From NCBI GenBank assembly GCA_032622095.1, contig CP136061.1:85720324-85784323 (forward strand): a stretch of 64,000 bases of DNA. Direction: 5' to 3'. The translations under genes were made by a program, and so were the position numbers. Positions 9,976 to 19,893 of this stretch are shown in pieces. The notes beneath the pieces were generated by a model. It worked only from the letters and a program-made list of their open reading frames with translations, did no database searches and was not told the DNA's origin. The stretch's first letter is position 1; the number at the start of each line of letters is the position of its first letter. Origin of the DNA: Siphonodentalium dalli. Taxonomy: Eukaryota > Mollusca > Scaphopoda > Gadilida > Siphonodentaliidae.

Positions 9976-12900
9976 TCAGGCAACATCACTAGCATAGTCG
10001 CTATATTTCTTCACAAAATGCACACGGGAGAACATAAGAGCCTCTACTATCGGTGCAGGTGGGAGATCTGTTGTTTTTGGCTCAAATATATCATCATTCT
10101 TCACCCATCCAAATTCTTCTGCGTCAGGGATTCTCTGTCGCGCGGTTGTTGCACTCCACCAAATGAACGCCTGCAGATGTGCCCTCCTGATACCCTCTAG
10201 AAGAGACGATCGCGTTGGTGGTAGCTTATCGGACGCAGCCTGTTTCTTGCTGAAAAGATACCACCTAACCTCCGCGACTGAATTGAAATTCCTCCCTGGT
10301 GCGTATACGTTACAAACATATATTTCCAGCGCATTTATCATCTTATCAGACAACCCGTTAACGTCAGATCCGAGTTCTGCGAACGCCTGTTTTATCCCGT
10401 CATCGGACTTGATGAATATAGACCACATAGTGGATTTTCCTTTTCCGGAGAAAGACCCAGTAACATCAGCCCCCGAGAATGCGTGAAACCCAACGATACC
10501 TTTGAGTTCTACAGGTGACAGTTGACTGGAAATATCTCGCAAGTTTACCTCCCTGTATAACTTCCCTTTACCAGTACAAAAGAGAATTGATGCGGGCATC
10601 AAGTTTATGTTTGAAAGAAACAGTACGAAGACATCAGTGTCTGGAGAGAATACGCTTATGTTTGTCGCACCATTTTTCGTGGCATGTGCGGCGTGTAACA
10701 CTAACTTTGTATCGGCTTCCTCTTGGTCGCTCGCGAGAGCTGTTACATCGACGATAGCAACTGTTGACAAAACTTCATCTCGAAAAGCAACAACAATATT
10801 TTGTCCAGTACTTGCACAGGTCGATACAAGATACTTTGCCAAATATACCGACAACTCGTCTTTCGTCCGCGTGTCTGAAAGTAATTTCTGCATGGAAGTA
10901 CTCGACAGTTTCGTTTTACCGTCAATGTGGTACATCACGCTCTGTGTCCGTCCTAATCTCTTATCCCGTGTGGCTGTTTTCAGTGAGTTCTCAATATCGT
11001 AGCGGTCAAACACCACATGTGTTTCATCAAATTTTGTTAAAAATTTTCCGTGAATAGTTTCGTAGAAGAAACGCGCCAGATCATCACAGCTCGCAACCCA
11101 TGTGGGCTTTTTTAATGCCTGAACTTCGGCCATTGCGTCGACTATAGCTGCGCTTCTAGATACAGGATCAACATTAGGTATATCCCTGCATTCCGAAACT
11201 GATTGATCGGCCGATGAATCTTCGTGACTCTTTGGTGGAACCTTTCTTGAAATTTCTTCTAGGATTTTCATGAGGGCGCTTGTGTTCCCACAGTGCAACA
11301 ACTTCCCATCCGCCGAAAACAAAGACCTCGGGACCACAGAAAGTTCATATTTTCCTATACAATCCTTCAGGTCGATCTCAGTTCGGGATCGTGCAACTAT
11401 CAGCATTCGAGCAAATAACCCACGATCTTCTTTCAGTTCAAACACAATTCCGCCATTAGTTACTTTCACCTTTTTTGCATTATCCTTCCACGTTTTTAGT
11501 TTTGCCTTTTTCATCGGATCAAATACACTTGGTCCCGATTTTCTGATTCGATTATCAAGGAAATCTTCAAATAATTCCTGTCCCTTCGATTCAAGATTTA
11601 GCAAACTGGAAGAAATTTCCGGAGACATAACCGCCTTAGTGACGATGTTCAACAGGTCATCATTTGCATACGTGAATGGATCGATGAACTGTTGGAATGT
11701 TTCCACGAGTTGTGCAACATTCCTCTCCTCGCGTGTGGTGACCGTAGTTGATAAAGAATGGTGGCGTTTTCTGTCGGTTGTTGAGATTGCTGCCATCTTA
11801 AATGCCTCCCGTGTAAGTTCAGACAGCTGAGGCGAAATTAAGAAGAAACGATTTCTTGCTCGTTCGTTGAGAGTAATACCGGTTATCCCGCCAGCGACCT
11901 TCATCCATCGGTTCAGATGCTCCAATGCATGGTCCGCCCCGATGGCACAGAATGGGACGTTACTTGTATTGACTACCCAGTTTCCTGAAATAAATTCTTT
12001 GTAGATCTGTGGGTCCGATTTTGGCAAGTTCCTCATTTCGGCCAAATACAATGGAATCAATCGGGAGTAACACAGTTTGTCTAATGCGAAAAAGTATTTA
12101 CAGAAACTCTCCAGGGAAGACAAGTGCAACTCCCAGTCGCCAGTGTGAAATGCACTGATAAAAATGAACATTATTTCGACCATTCTCATGTACTGCATAA
12201 TCACCAAGCGCATCGGCCGCGATGATGCATCCGTGTCCGTTCCACACTCGCTCTGATGGCTGCTTTTTTTGATGACGTTGACCAATTTTGCGTGTGAAGC
12301 TTTCAGATGTGTGTAGTCGTCGCATGTTTGATGGATATTCGTGATTGCATTCGTGAGATCCTCACATGAGTTACCATCAAGTGAGCTCTGGTACAACTGA
12401 AATAGTGCTAACCAAGTAACTAAGTGGGCATTGATTGCCCGTCGAACATGGGTGCCTTCCAGAATCTGTTTTGAAACAGTAGATCCATATACACCAGATT
12501 CTATCCAAATCGATTCGATTCCGCTTCCATCTATGAGGGACCCGATCGTTCTTAACATAGCCATCACTATGTGCAACTCTCCAGGTCGAAGTATAAATTC
12601 AGTTGAACAGTCCACTCTGTGACATTGCAAAAACTTAGCTGGTTTGTAAAGTCCCAAGTCAAGAGTCACAACACATTTACGTTCAGGCCCGAGGATGATG
12701 GTGTTTATTTTTTTACAATATTTCAGCGCCGCTAGTAACGTTCCATTATCAGTTGGTGTGTTCGGGATGATTGGAGGCATCGCCACCTTGGTTAGTGGAA
12801 GATTTTTATACAGAAGAGAATTGTAAGCCGCCCAAGTGGGAACTGCACGAAGTGTTTCATCTGGACCGCGCACGCGAGTTTTAGCATACAACCATGCGAT

Positions 12901-14562
12901 GTTTTGTATGCGAGCTGTATCCATTGAGTCAGTGTTCGCCGTGTATTTCGGATCAACGAAGTTTTTCACTTTGGCATTGGTCGGTGTGAAGCACTCTGGA
13001 ATGTCAGTCAAACAAGATGGCAGGTCTTCGATTTCTTTACATGAGATGTCCGACGTTATATTTGCACGCGTTATTTCCGGATCTCCGGGTGCCTTTCTCT
13101 GATACAGCGCAAGTGCAGTGCCATGTAAGGTACGTTTTCCATCAGGGGTGTCCTCCCTGAAATCGCAGTTGTCGATGGCGAAAAACATGTGTCTCTTCCT
13201 GACAAAATTGTTGGGTATGAAGGCACCGTTGTTCTCTTTCATCGATCGTATCACAACATTTGCCATCTGATTTTCTATTTCGAGTACCCGGCGGTAGCTG
13301 ATGGAGAGATTTAGAGCATTTAGAAAACATATTAGTCTTTTGCTCCTCACATACTGATGCACAGTCATACCAACTGCCACTTGAATAGGCGTATCACCTT
13401 TGCTGTCGCGCACGACCTCACTATCGTGTTTAACCTGTCTGGAAGTTAAACAAGATGACACGGTCAACTGCCCCAATGTACGCACACGCTGATCTACCGA
13501 GCTGATTTTTTCAGCACTTGGAATAGATACTTTTGTTCCAACAATTAACAAACGGAAAAATGTCAGGACTTCTCCTGGAACAAATTCTCCAGATTCTGTC
13601 AACGAGCCTGCGAATTTCCAATTTTCCCTGTGTAAGATGGAGCGTCGTAACAATTTAGCACAATCAGTGATAACTTTGCGGTCTGTTTCCTCAGTATCCG
13701 GTTCAGTGATGTGTTCAACGAAAGATTCATCCCTTGTAATTTTGAGAGAAATCATGTCTGATTGATTAACTCGCGATGATTTAGACACAACAACATCAGC
13801 GATCTCACTTATTATTAGGCATTTGATTCTCCTCCTATCATAATTCTGAATGTTAGAACCACGTGCTTCCAAAATATTATTAAAAGTTTTCTCCAGATCC
13901 GCCATACTGAAAACTCCACCTTCGCTGAGATCGCGTTGCAGTCCAGATAAGAACTCCATTTCTGTCTGACCGTCAGTGTTGGAACTGCAGTCAGTTTTCT
14001 TTTTCTTGCGTTTTTTGTTTTCAACATTATCAGTCCAACACTTTTTGTGATATAATACGTCGTTAGCATGGGCATCACTGGTGGCAATAGCGGAATGTAA
14101 TCTCACCAGAAGTATTTTGTTGCCACTTGCTTCAACCGCGATTTTCAATTTCTCTCCAGCATTATCACTCTCAATCCGATGTAGTGGGTACTTACGCGTA
14201 GCTTTACTTTGACAGAAGAAACAGTTCTTTTTGCAGTAAGTTGTCACAGTTGAGCGAGTAAAACGTTTTTTCGAAATCGCCGACTTCGATTTTCTGCTCC
14301 CAGCTTTAGTCAGAGTTAATAACTGGTAGCATAATCTGTGCCATGGAACTTTTCTAGTACGTAGAGTATTTTCATCCAAGCCCTCCAGCCGTTCGTTTGC
14401 AGTGTAATATAACGCTTCCCCGGTCGTTGCTCGTTCTTTTATAGCCAGCAAAACCTTTCCGTAAGCGCTGGGTTCCTTAGCAATTTCATCTGTGCGTCCA
14501 GGGTCCTGGCATACTAGACAAAGACTGAAGTCGAACTTGTGTTTCTTCGCCGGTGGTTCACC
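9976..14562 (-). CDS. Large protein with two CxxC/HxxC modules and a PIN/XPG-like domain (main exon)
   Basis: One uninterrupted 1529-codon exon, TGA at 9978-9976. The frame is open upstream of the usual Met positions to a splice acceptor (tatatttcag) at 14563. Joined to a start codon before a gtgagtat donor at 15208, it gives a 1529-residue protein starting MGEPPAKK. Two tandem, equally spaced zinc-binding-like modules are visible: C16xxC19...H76xxC79 and C115xxC118...H173xxC176. A basic KKRKKKK stretch (about 184-190) could be a nuclear signal. Near the C terminus, EEADTK (about 1282), SPDTDV (about 1307) and GFHAFSGAD (about 1359) followed by GKGK match the spacing and acidic residues of PIN/XPG-type nucleases. 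I recall large multicopy 'uncharacterized' proteins of this layout in mollusc and cnidarian genomes, often ending in a Cys-rich tail. Here the tail is replaced after PPAPIVEALM by about 20 residues of repeat-derived sequence. Function is inferred only; nuclease activity and mobile-element origin are both unproven. Codon structure is clean, with no stop or frameshift in 4.6 kb. Confidence 0.85.
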   Translation of the reverse strand, partial: GEPPAKKHKFDFSLCLVCQDPGRTDEIAKEPSAYGKVLLAIKERATTGEALYYTANERLEGLDENTLRTRKVPWHRLCYQLLTLTKAGSRKSKSAISKKRFTRSTVTTYCKKNCFFCQSKATRKYPLHRIESDNAGEKLKIAVEASGNKILLVRLHSAIATSDAHANDVLYHKKCWTDNVENKKRKKKKTDCSSNTDGQTEMEFLSGLQRDLSEGGVFSMADLEKTFNNILEARGSNIQNYDRRRIKCLIISEIADVVVSKSSRVNQSDMISLKITRDESFVEHITEPDTEETDRKVITDCAKLLRRSILHRENWKFAGSLTESGEFVPGEVLTFFRLLIVGTKVSIPSAEKISSVDQRVRTLGQLTVSSCLTSRQVKHDSEVVRDSKGDTPIQVAVGMTVHQYVRSKRLICFLNALNLSISYRRVLEIENQMANVVIRSMKENNGAFIPNNFVRKRHMFFAIDNCDFREDTPDGKRTLHGTALALYQRKAPGDPEITRANITSDISCKEIEDLPSCLTDIPECFTPTNAKVKNFVDPKYTANTDSMDTARIQNIAWLYAKTRVRGPDETLRAVPTWAAYNSLLYKNLPLTKVAMPPIIPNTPTDNGTLLAALKYCKKINTIILGPERKCVVTLDLGLYKPAKFLQCHRVDCSTEFILRPGELHIVMAMLRTIGSLIDGSGIESIWIESGVYGSTVSKQILEGTHVRRAINAHLVTWLALFQLYQSSLDGNSCEDLTNAITNIHQTCDDYTHLKASHAKLVNVIKKSSHQSECGTDTDASSRPMRLVIMQYMRMVEIMFIFISAFHTGDWELHLSSLESFCKYFFALDKLCYSRLIPLYLAEMRNLPKSDPQIYKEFISGNWVVNTSNVPFCAIGADHALEHLNRWMKVAGGITGITLNERARNRFFLISPQLSELTREAFKMAAISTTDRKRHHSLSTTVTTREERNVAQLVETFQQFIDPFTYANDDLLNIVTKAVMSPEISSSLLNLESKGQELFEDFLDNRIRKSGPSVFDPMKKAKLKTWKDNAKKVKVTNGGIVFELKEDRGLFARMLIVARSRTEIDLKDCIGKYELSVVPRSLFSADGKLLHCGNTSALMKILEEISRKVPPKSHEDSSADQSVSECRDIPNVDPVSRSAAIVDAMAEVQALKKPTWVASCDDLARFFYETIHGKFLTKFDETHVVFDRYDIENSLKTATRDKRLGRTQSVMYHIDGKTKLSSTSMQKLLSDTRTKDELSVYLAKYLVSTCASTGQNIVVAFRDEVLSTVAIVDVTALASDQEEADTKLVLHAAHATKNGATNISVFSPDTDVFVLFLSNINLMPASILFCTGKGKLYREVNLRDISSQLSPVELKGIVGFHAFSGADVTGSFSGKGKSTMWSIFIKSDDGIKQAFAELGSDVNGLSDKMINALEIYVCNVYAPGRNFNSVAEVRWYLFSKKQAASDKLPPTRSSLLEGIRRAHLQAFIWWSATTARQRIPDAEEFGWVKNDDIFEPKTTDLPPAPIVEALMFSRVHFVKKYSDYASDVA

Positions 14563-15208
14563 CTGAAATATAAGTATACAGGCTATAAGGAATGTGTTAC
14601 ATCATATAACAATTTATAATGATATGAGTATCATTTTTAGATGTATATGGACTATACGCGCACTAGACATGCTCTATGAGTGAGATCACTGAGTCGCTAC
14701 CATATTGGATCCATCAAGCCCCCATTCCGCGGTTTAAGTACTACAGGTCAAAGTTCTGGAGTAGCATTCCATATATGAAGTTTTGAACTCCAGAACTTTG
14801 ATATGGGCTGGATGGACCCAATATGGTAGCGACTCAGTCATTTCGCTTATTCAGACAGTTTTCTAATGTGGTATCATATCCATATATATGCACGCAGGAA
14901 CATCGTGTGTAGTTTTCAAAATAGCCATTGTCTCCAATTTGGCTTAACCAACAGTCAAAATAATTCTCAATAAAGCAATCGATTTACAAATTGCATTCGT
15001 ATCGGGAAATTGCAACACCGACAATGAAATTATTGGTGAATCGGCTTTCCGTAGTTTTTTCGGGGAAACGGGGAGTTCCTTTACTTCGTGTAAGTTTATA
15101 AGACGATATTATGGGCTAAATCGGCTATTGTCGGGTTATTTGCTGTTAGTATGGAGGGACAGATATATTTTGGTTAGCGATATGGCATATATATGATGTT
15201 ATACTCAC
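14563..15208 (-). other. Predicted 646-bp intron of the large minus-strand gene
   Basis: On the minus strand the donor is ATG|gtgagtat at 15209/15208 and the acceptor is tatatttcag|GGT at 14563/14562. The acceptor leaves phase 0, so the lone ATG codon of exon 1 joins in frame to GGT GAA CCA. A TGA lies in the same frame about 40 bp upstream of the acceptor and there is no ATG after it, so an upstream exon is required. The palindromic MITE 14689-14837 sits inside. Confidence 0.6.
14689..14837. mobile_element. Palindromic MITE in the intron, 149 bp
   Basis: The arms ctgagtcgctaccatattgg and ccaatatggtagcgactcag are exact complements. Further pairing (caaagttctggag with ctccagaactttg) leaves a small loop around 14767-14785. 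The trinucleotide tca abuts both ends, consistent with a 3-bp target duplication as in PIF/Harbinger-like elements. Confidence 0.85.
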
Positions 15209-15211
15209 CAT
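15209..15211 (-). CDS. Predicted start codon exon of the large minus-strand gene
   Basis: ATG at 15211-15209 lies immediately before a strong gtgagtat donor; the rest of exon 1 would be 5' UTR at higher coordinates. A TATA-like tatataa lies only about 25 bp upstream, so the real transcription start cannot be fixed. The call rests on the donor, the phase match and the N-terminal basic MGEPPAKKHK sequence that results. Confidence 0.5.
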
Positions 15212-15239
15212 TACGAAGAATATTTCCAATGTTTATATA

Positions 15240-15989
15240 GTTTAAACGCTTTCCGCCAGAAGACTTCTGTGTTACCGTGACGTCACTGATGTATGGTGCA
15301 CCGTTTTATCAGGAAAACGAACAGTCAATGTATATGCTTGAAGCGCTGTATGAATCCCAATGTCGAAATCATGAACCTTTTCCTTTCGTACACAACATTG
15401 TAAGCGCCGACGTTTAGATGCCGTGTATTCCAAAAAAAAAAGTAATTGGGCTCTACAACACTTGGCGTCAAGGTTTTGTAAGTCCGTTCTCTTGAATTTT
15501 CATCTATGAAGAAGGTTGCGTTATTCAAAATTATTCATATTCAATCGGAACATGGCAGGTTTCCACCACCAGAGAGCATATTCACCCACCAAGAATAACT
15601 TAACTCCCACTTAAAAGGCGTTATCCATGAATATATTTGACAAAATTGAATGATTTAACTATTTTGTCCGCCATCTTGGTCGCCATATTGGATGAAATTG
15701 TACACTCTATTTAAGTTTTGGTGGAAATCCCCCATGTCAACAATTTGTGTACCCTTGTTGGTATCATATTCTGCTCGTTTCCGTTCAGCTATTGTCTAGA
15801 ATCCCAGAAGTAAATTTAGTGAAATTTCATACCGTGTTTGGTTAATTCACATTTATTTAAATATGCGGTCGGATATGATTATGAGTAGAACATATTATGT
15901 TGTAGAAATGATTGTGTAGTATAATTGATGAAAATTTAATTCGCTAACTGTGACTAGTTTAAAAAAAAAGTTAATTATTTTGGAGGTAT
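15240..15989. other. Intergenic, no gene seen
   Basis: AT-rich; contains 'gccgccatattgg'-like phrases near 15670 and a short A run at 15435. No supportable ORF. The part nearest 15211 would hold the promoter and 5' UTR of the large minus-strand gene. Confidence 0.4.
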
Positions 15990-16350
15990 GTGTGAAAAAA
16001 TATCGATTTTTCAACTTCCGGTCGCCATTTTGGCGGCCATATTGGTTCTTGGGTACCATGTTTTATGTCTAATTAAAGTACTATATAATAGTAACACAAA
16101 TGTATAGCACTTTTATATATTGTGTTAGAAATACTCTCTCAGAAGTTGATCAAACGGACTCAGTGACTGTTGTGAATTTTGCTCGGCGGCCATCTTGATG
16201 ACGTCATAAATCGCCCCAGTCGCGACCCCCAGGTGTCTAACATGTGTTTTCCAACGCTGGAGATGTCAGGCAACATTAATAGCATGGTGCCTATATTTCT
16301 TCACGAAATGCACACGGGAGCAAAAAAATGGACATAAGAGCCATACACAG
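15990..16350 (-). pseudogene. 3' fragment homologous to the end of the large gene
   Basis: On the minus strand, 16315-16265 encodes RVHFVKKYRHHAINVA-stop, clearly related to the last residues (RVHFVKKYSDYASDVA-stop) of the 9976-14562 protein. Downstream of the stop, the blocks found at 9700-9975 recur in the same order down to about 16010. A short T-rich insertion interrupts the similarity just upstream of the peptide, and beyond it no further homology is visible. The copy is either a remnant of a second gene copy or evidence that the gene end lies in a mobile repeat. Confidence 0.7.
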
Positions 16351-17099
16351 AAATAGACGAGATTCGTAACGAATTTTTTTTTTTAATTTGGCACCCCCAT
16401 CCTATTGTAAAAATATGAGAACGACCCTGTCCAGTTTTCGTTTTTCCACTGAACAGTAAATGGCAAAGACGACTGTGAAGACCAAATTCAACTAGAGGTC
16501 AGATTCCATGGAATCAGATATACTTCCATGGTATCCCATTCAATGTGTATGTTATGCGTATAGGTGTGTTCCTCTCCATTCGAATTCATATTTGTGCTGT
16601 GTGATCTGATGGTGGACTTGCATTGACATTTATAAATATGATATATATTCCAAAGGTTTATGTCATTTAGTTCGACCCACCGTGGATGATTAATGACATT
16701 CTATTGCATCATGGTCGTGACCAACTGAGTCAGCATTCACCCCAGCCAAACAATTCATTTTTATTCGGTAGGGATACATTTTAGAGCTATTATAAGCCCT
16801 CTCCAGGACGCCCATATCATATTCAACGGTCATTTGGCGTGTCTGATTATATCGTAATCGACATGTAGATCAAAACGGCGTAAAGCATATCAATGTACCA
16901 TAACTCTGTTATTTCGCGTTTATTGGATAGTTCTTTCAGTTTCGGATTCAGAATCTTTTAGTTTTTATTGGCGGATGAAAGACCGCTTGGTTAATTAATT
17001 AATTAGTATTCAATGCGTTATCGCTACACAATAGTCATTAACGTCTTTGTAATAGAGTTAACTGTAATCGAGAGATAACTATATCAAAATCGATAATGC
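16351..17099. other. Intergenic, no gene seen
   Basis: A T run at about 16374-16384, then mixed sequence without long ORFs. No repeat unit was recognised by eye. Confidence 0.4.
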
Positions 17100-18190
17100 T
17101 AGCTGAGTGCTTATCCGTCCGCTCTAAAACTAATGTTGTCCTTATATACTACCAAATACATGCAGTGCTCAAAATATAAAACACTTGTGTCGCGATTTTC
17201 CATTTTTTCCCGTTTACGAGTTTCGGCGTAATTTGCCAAAAGCCTCGACCCTCCCCGGGGGGTACGCCACCTCTCCGTTGGACATGTTACTTTTATAGTA
17301 GAGCGGACATACCTATAGTATATCGGTGAACATATTCATGCATTTGCCTTGTTCATTGATTTGCGTCATGAAGAGTGGGTTTGAATTTGAGTAATATATA
17401 TCACCCGTTAACGTTACACGCTACCAGGGTTAAACCGTCCACTCTGAAACTTTGAAAAGCATACTAATCTTCCGTTTAGAAACTACTAATGACATCCACT
17501 CGTCGAAAAGTTTTTATCTCAATATCTGATTTTCGGAGTAATTTTCCCCATCTGATTTTCGGTGGATTTGCCAAATATGAACCCACCCCGACACAAACAC
17601 TCCGTTGAGCGGGTTGCGTTTATAGTAGAGTGGTCAAATTTAGTAGGCGTACCTACAGTATACCGGCTTACATGCCACTGCATTAAACTCGCTCCTTCAT
17701 TAGCCCGTTTGGATTTGGGGCTAAAAATATGTTAGTGATATACTACTGAAGTATGCATATTTATGTTATATAGCGTTGTCACGAGTAAACCGTTCCATCT
17801 GGAAAATAGAAAATCACACTGTAGATGCGCGTGAATACTACCCATCAGATGTACTTGTAAAAAATTTTTTATCTCGATGTTCGAATTCCCCCCCCCCTTT
17901 GCAATTTTCGTGGAATTTTCATAAAGTATCAACCCACCCCGACTCGCGTTCTCCGTTGGGCAGGTTACTTTTAAAGTATAGCGGTCAAACTGTTGGGACG
18001 TACATACAGTATGTCAATGTACCTGCTACGACATTATTTTGCTCTTTAATAAGCCAGTTTGGATTTGGCGGGAAAAATAGGTTCAATATTTCCTTACCCC
18101 GTAACACGGAAAGTCATGGGAAAAAACATTTTTACGCGGTATATTCGGGTAAGCATCACTCGTCCAATTCGGAATATGCAATAAAAAATT
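17100..18190. repeat. Three diverged tandem units of about 330-350 bp
   Basis: Ordered landmarks recur three times: ctccgttgg near 17273, 17602 and 17951; tagtagagcgg/tagtagagtgg/agtatagcgg just after; 'gtatatcggtgaaca', 'gtataccggcttaca' and 'gtatgtcaatgtacc'; and 'gcccgtttggatttgg' in the last two. Low identity indicates an old local duplication. The 138-codon ORF in the third unit is not conserved in the others. Confidence 0.75.
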
Positions 18191-18207
18191 GAGAGCTCTG
18201 TACTTAT

Positions 18208-18237
18208 AAAAAAAAAAAAAAAAAAAAAACAAAAAAA
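18208..18237. repeat. A-rich homopolymer tract
   Basis: About 22 A, one C, then 7 A. It may be the tail of a retroposed sequence on the plus strand, but no body could be identified. Confidence 0.8.
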
Positions 18238-18269
18238 CATTGGTTTATTCATCCTGGTGTATAGTGTGT

Positions 18270-18790
18270 CTCTATTTATGGGCGGTAACTCCTCAGGGAA
18301 AGCGCGGACACAAGTTTTGATGCCCGTGGGCAGTAGGGCATATCAAGGCGTGGATACGGTCCAATTTTCGATGCTCTGCTCCTTATAATTTCCGAGATAA
18401 TAAAATGACATGTTTTCATATAAAGGGAGATAACTCCGCGGGGTAATCGCGGACAATATTCGTTATGAGCCAAAGGCATAGAACTAATTTACCCCAACAT
18501 GCTTACCAACCTTCAGTTTTCTAATCCTAATACTTTCAGAGATTTGGGCGTTGCAAAAGTGTTGAGTATAATAATAATAATAATAGTGAAAAATAATCGT
18601 AAAAGGGCCATAACTCCGCCAAGAAACATTGGACCGACATGCGGATACCTTTATTTTTAGTAGACCTCAGATGCCTACATATTCACTACAGGTTTCGTGT
18701 TTCTAGTGCAATTACTTTTTGAGTATTTCCAAATAAACGGAAAACGGCACCAGTACAAAAACAATATACTTCCTTGGTTACACCATGGAA
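18270..18790. repeat. Degenerate tandem repeat of 'gggcSataactcc' type
   Basis: Three units start at about 18279, 18425 and 18604, each with a gggMRRtaactcc phrase followed by 'gcggac(a)' or 'accgacat' and an 'aatttyMgaga' phrase. The same phrase sits in larger repeats at 26930, 28290 and 29780. An ATA/TAA microsatellite lies at 18570-18585. Confidence 0.65.
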
Positions 18791-18809
18791 GTATAATAAT
18801 ATAGATACT

Positions 18810-19090
18810 AGTATAGGAATTATAACATTATATGTGTAACTCAGAATACTATACAAATCATCGTATGTGTAAAGGAAACCTTACTACATAGCCCGGGCAT
18901 TTTGTGCCCAACAGTACTAGTATTGCATGAACATTCTTATGACAAATATGTTTTAAGTCGTTTTTTGATCTTCTCCTTATTTCTAAAGGCTCAGGTCAAC
19001 CTGCCTGTACCAGTACAGGTTTGGTGTTCACTTACTCGGCAACATAAATATTACCCACTTACCTCTATTGGTTACACATAAAACAAATTT
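18810..19090 (+). repeat. Dispersed repeat, copy 2
   Basis: Same orientation and block order as 8860-9195, shorter through internal deletions. It shares cattttgtgcccaacagta, atgttttaagtcg and attggttacacataaaaca. Confidence 0.8.
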
Positions 19091-19221
19091 TTATGTGACG
19101 CTAATTTAAAAATTTGAACCGACACAAACGAAACATTAATCTCAAATTTACCGAAAAATAAAAGACACAAAAGGCGTATTTTCAGCGCTATTTCTGCAAA
19201 TTTGGTTGGAAATCTTTTGCG

Positions 19222-19275
19222 TAAGTATGTTTGGTTATACTTCTTACACATCTATCTATTTCTGTATTTTTTTAG
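19222..19275. repeat. Unoccupied copy of the MITE target site
   Basis: tatgtttggttatacttctt acacatc TA tctatttctgta here matches 19556-19584 plus 19791-19801, where the palindromic MITE sits between two TA dinucleotides. This is the pre-insertion arrangement preserved in a local duplicate. Confidence 0.8.
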
Positions 19276-19283
19276 CCTGTGCC

Positions 19284-19428
19284 GAAACATTTATCTAAAA
19301 AAAATGACAAAAAATTGTTAGGCCAATGCATTCTCTTATATATGCGAGGCGACCTATGGTCGACTCGCATATATAAGAGAATGCATTGGCCTAACAATTT
19401 TTTGTCATTTTTTTTAGATAAATGTTTC
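19284..19428. mobile_element. Near-perfect 145-bp palindrome
   Basis: The left arm begins gaaacatttatctaaaaaaa and contains ggccaatgcattctcttata. The right arm is its complement, ending at 19428. The loop is about 15 bp (gcgacctatggtcga). No coding; a MITE or hairpin. Confidence 0.85.
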
Positions 19429-19583
19429 TTACAATTTTTAGGACATAAAATAAAAAAACATCCATTACCCTGCAGGGAGCCCCACACATATATAGAAGCA
19501 TATAGAAGAGTGTCGTCTGCTCATGTTTGTCTGGGGCTCTGTATGGGTGAAATAATATGTTTGGTTATACTTCTTACACATCT

Positions 19584-19790
19584 ACAGTAATGCCCTAATT
19601 AATCGACTCCTTTAATCACAGCAGAATTATGGGTAACTTTTCAGGATTTGGTCGGAAATTTGGCTTGTTGCCATTCACCGGGGAGAGCTTTCCGATGAAT
19701 AGCAACAGGCCATATTTCCGACCAAATCCTGAAAAGTTACCCATAATTCTGCTGTGATTAAAGGAGTCGATTAATTAGGGCATTACTGTA
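19584..19790. mobile_element. Palindromic Tc1/mariner-like MITE with TA target duplication
   Basis: The ends CAGTAATGCCC and GGGCATTACTG sit between TA dinucleotides. The arms of about 95 bp are near-perfect complements, including cagcagaattatgggtaact. The related empty site at 19222-19275 lacks exactly the element plus one TA. A rearranged relative lies at 9340-9570. Confidence 0.9.
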
Positions 19791-19893
19791 TCTACTTCTG
19801 TATACTGGTTGACCCCCATATTGGGTATTATCGCCAGGTGCATCAGTGCAAATGAGCAGGAAGTTGAGTGGATAGTAGTGACAAGTTTGTCAG

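Noticed and set aside
14449-14451. TTG at 14451 as the start of the large protein
   Set aside because: The frame and a conserved CxxC continue upstream to a splice acceptor at 14563; the in-phase ATG before the 15208 donor is the better start.
9700-16350. LTR-retrotransposon reading of the direct repeats flanking the large gene
   Set aside because: The repeats are patchy, lack TG...CA ends and primer sites, one overlaps the coding end, and no gag, protease, RT or integrase is present between them.
18276-18479. Minus-strand 67-codon ORF
   Set aside because: Spans degenerate tandem repeats of the 'taactcc' type and is not conserved between units.
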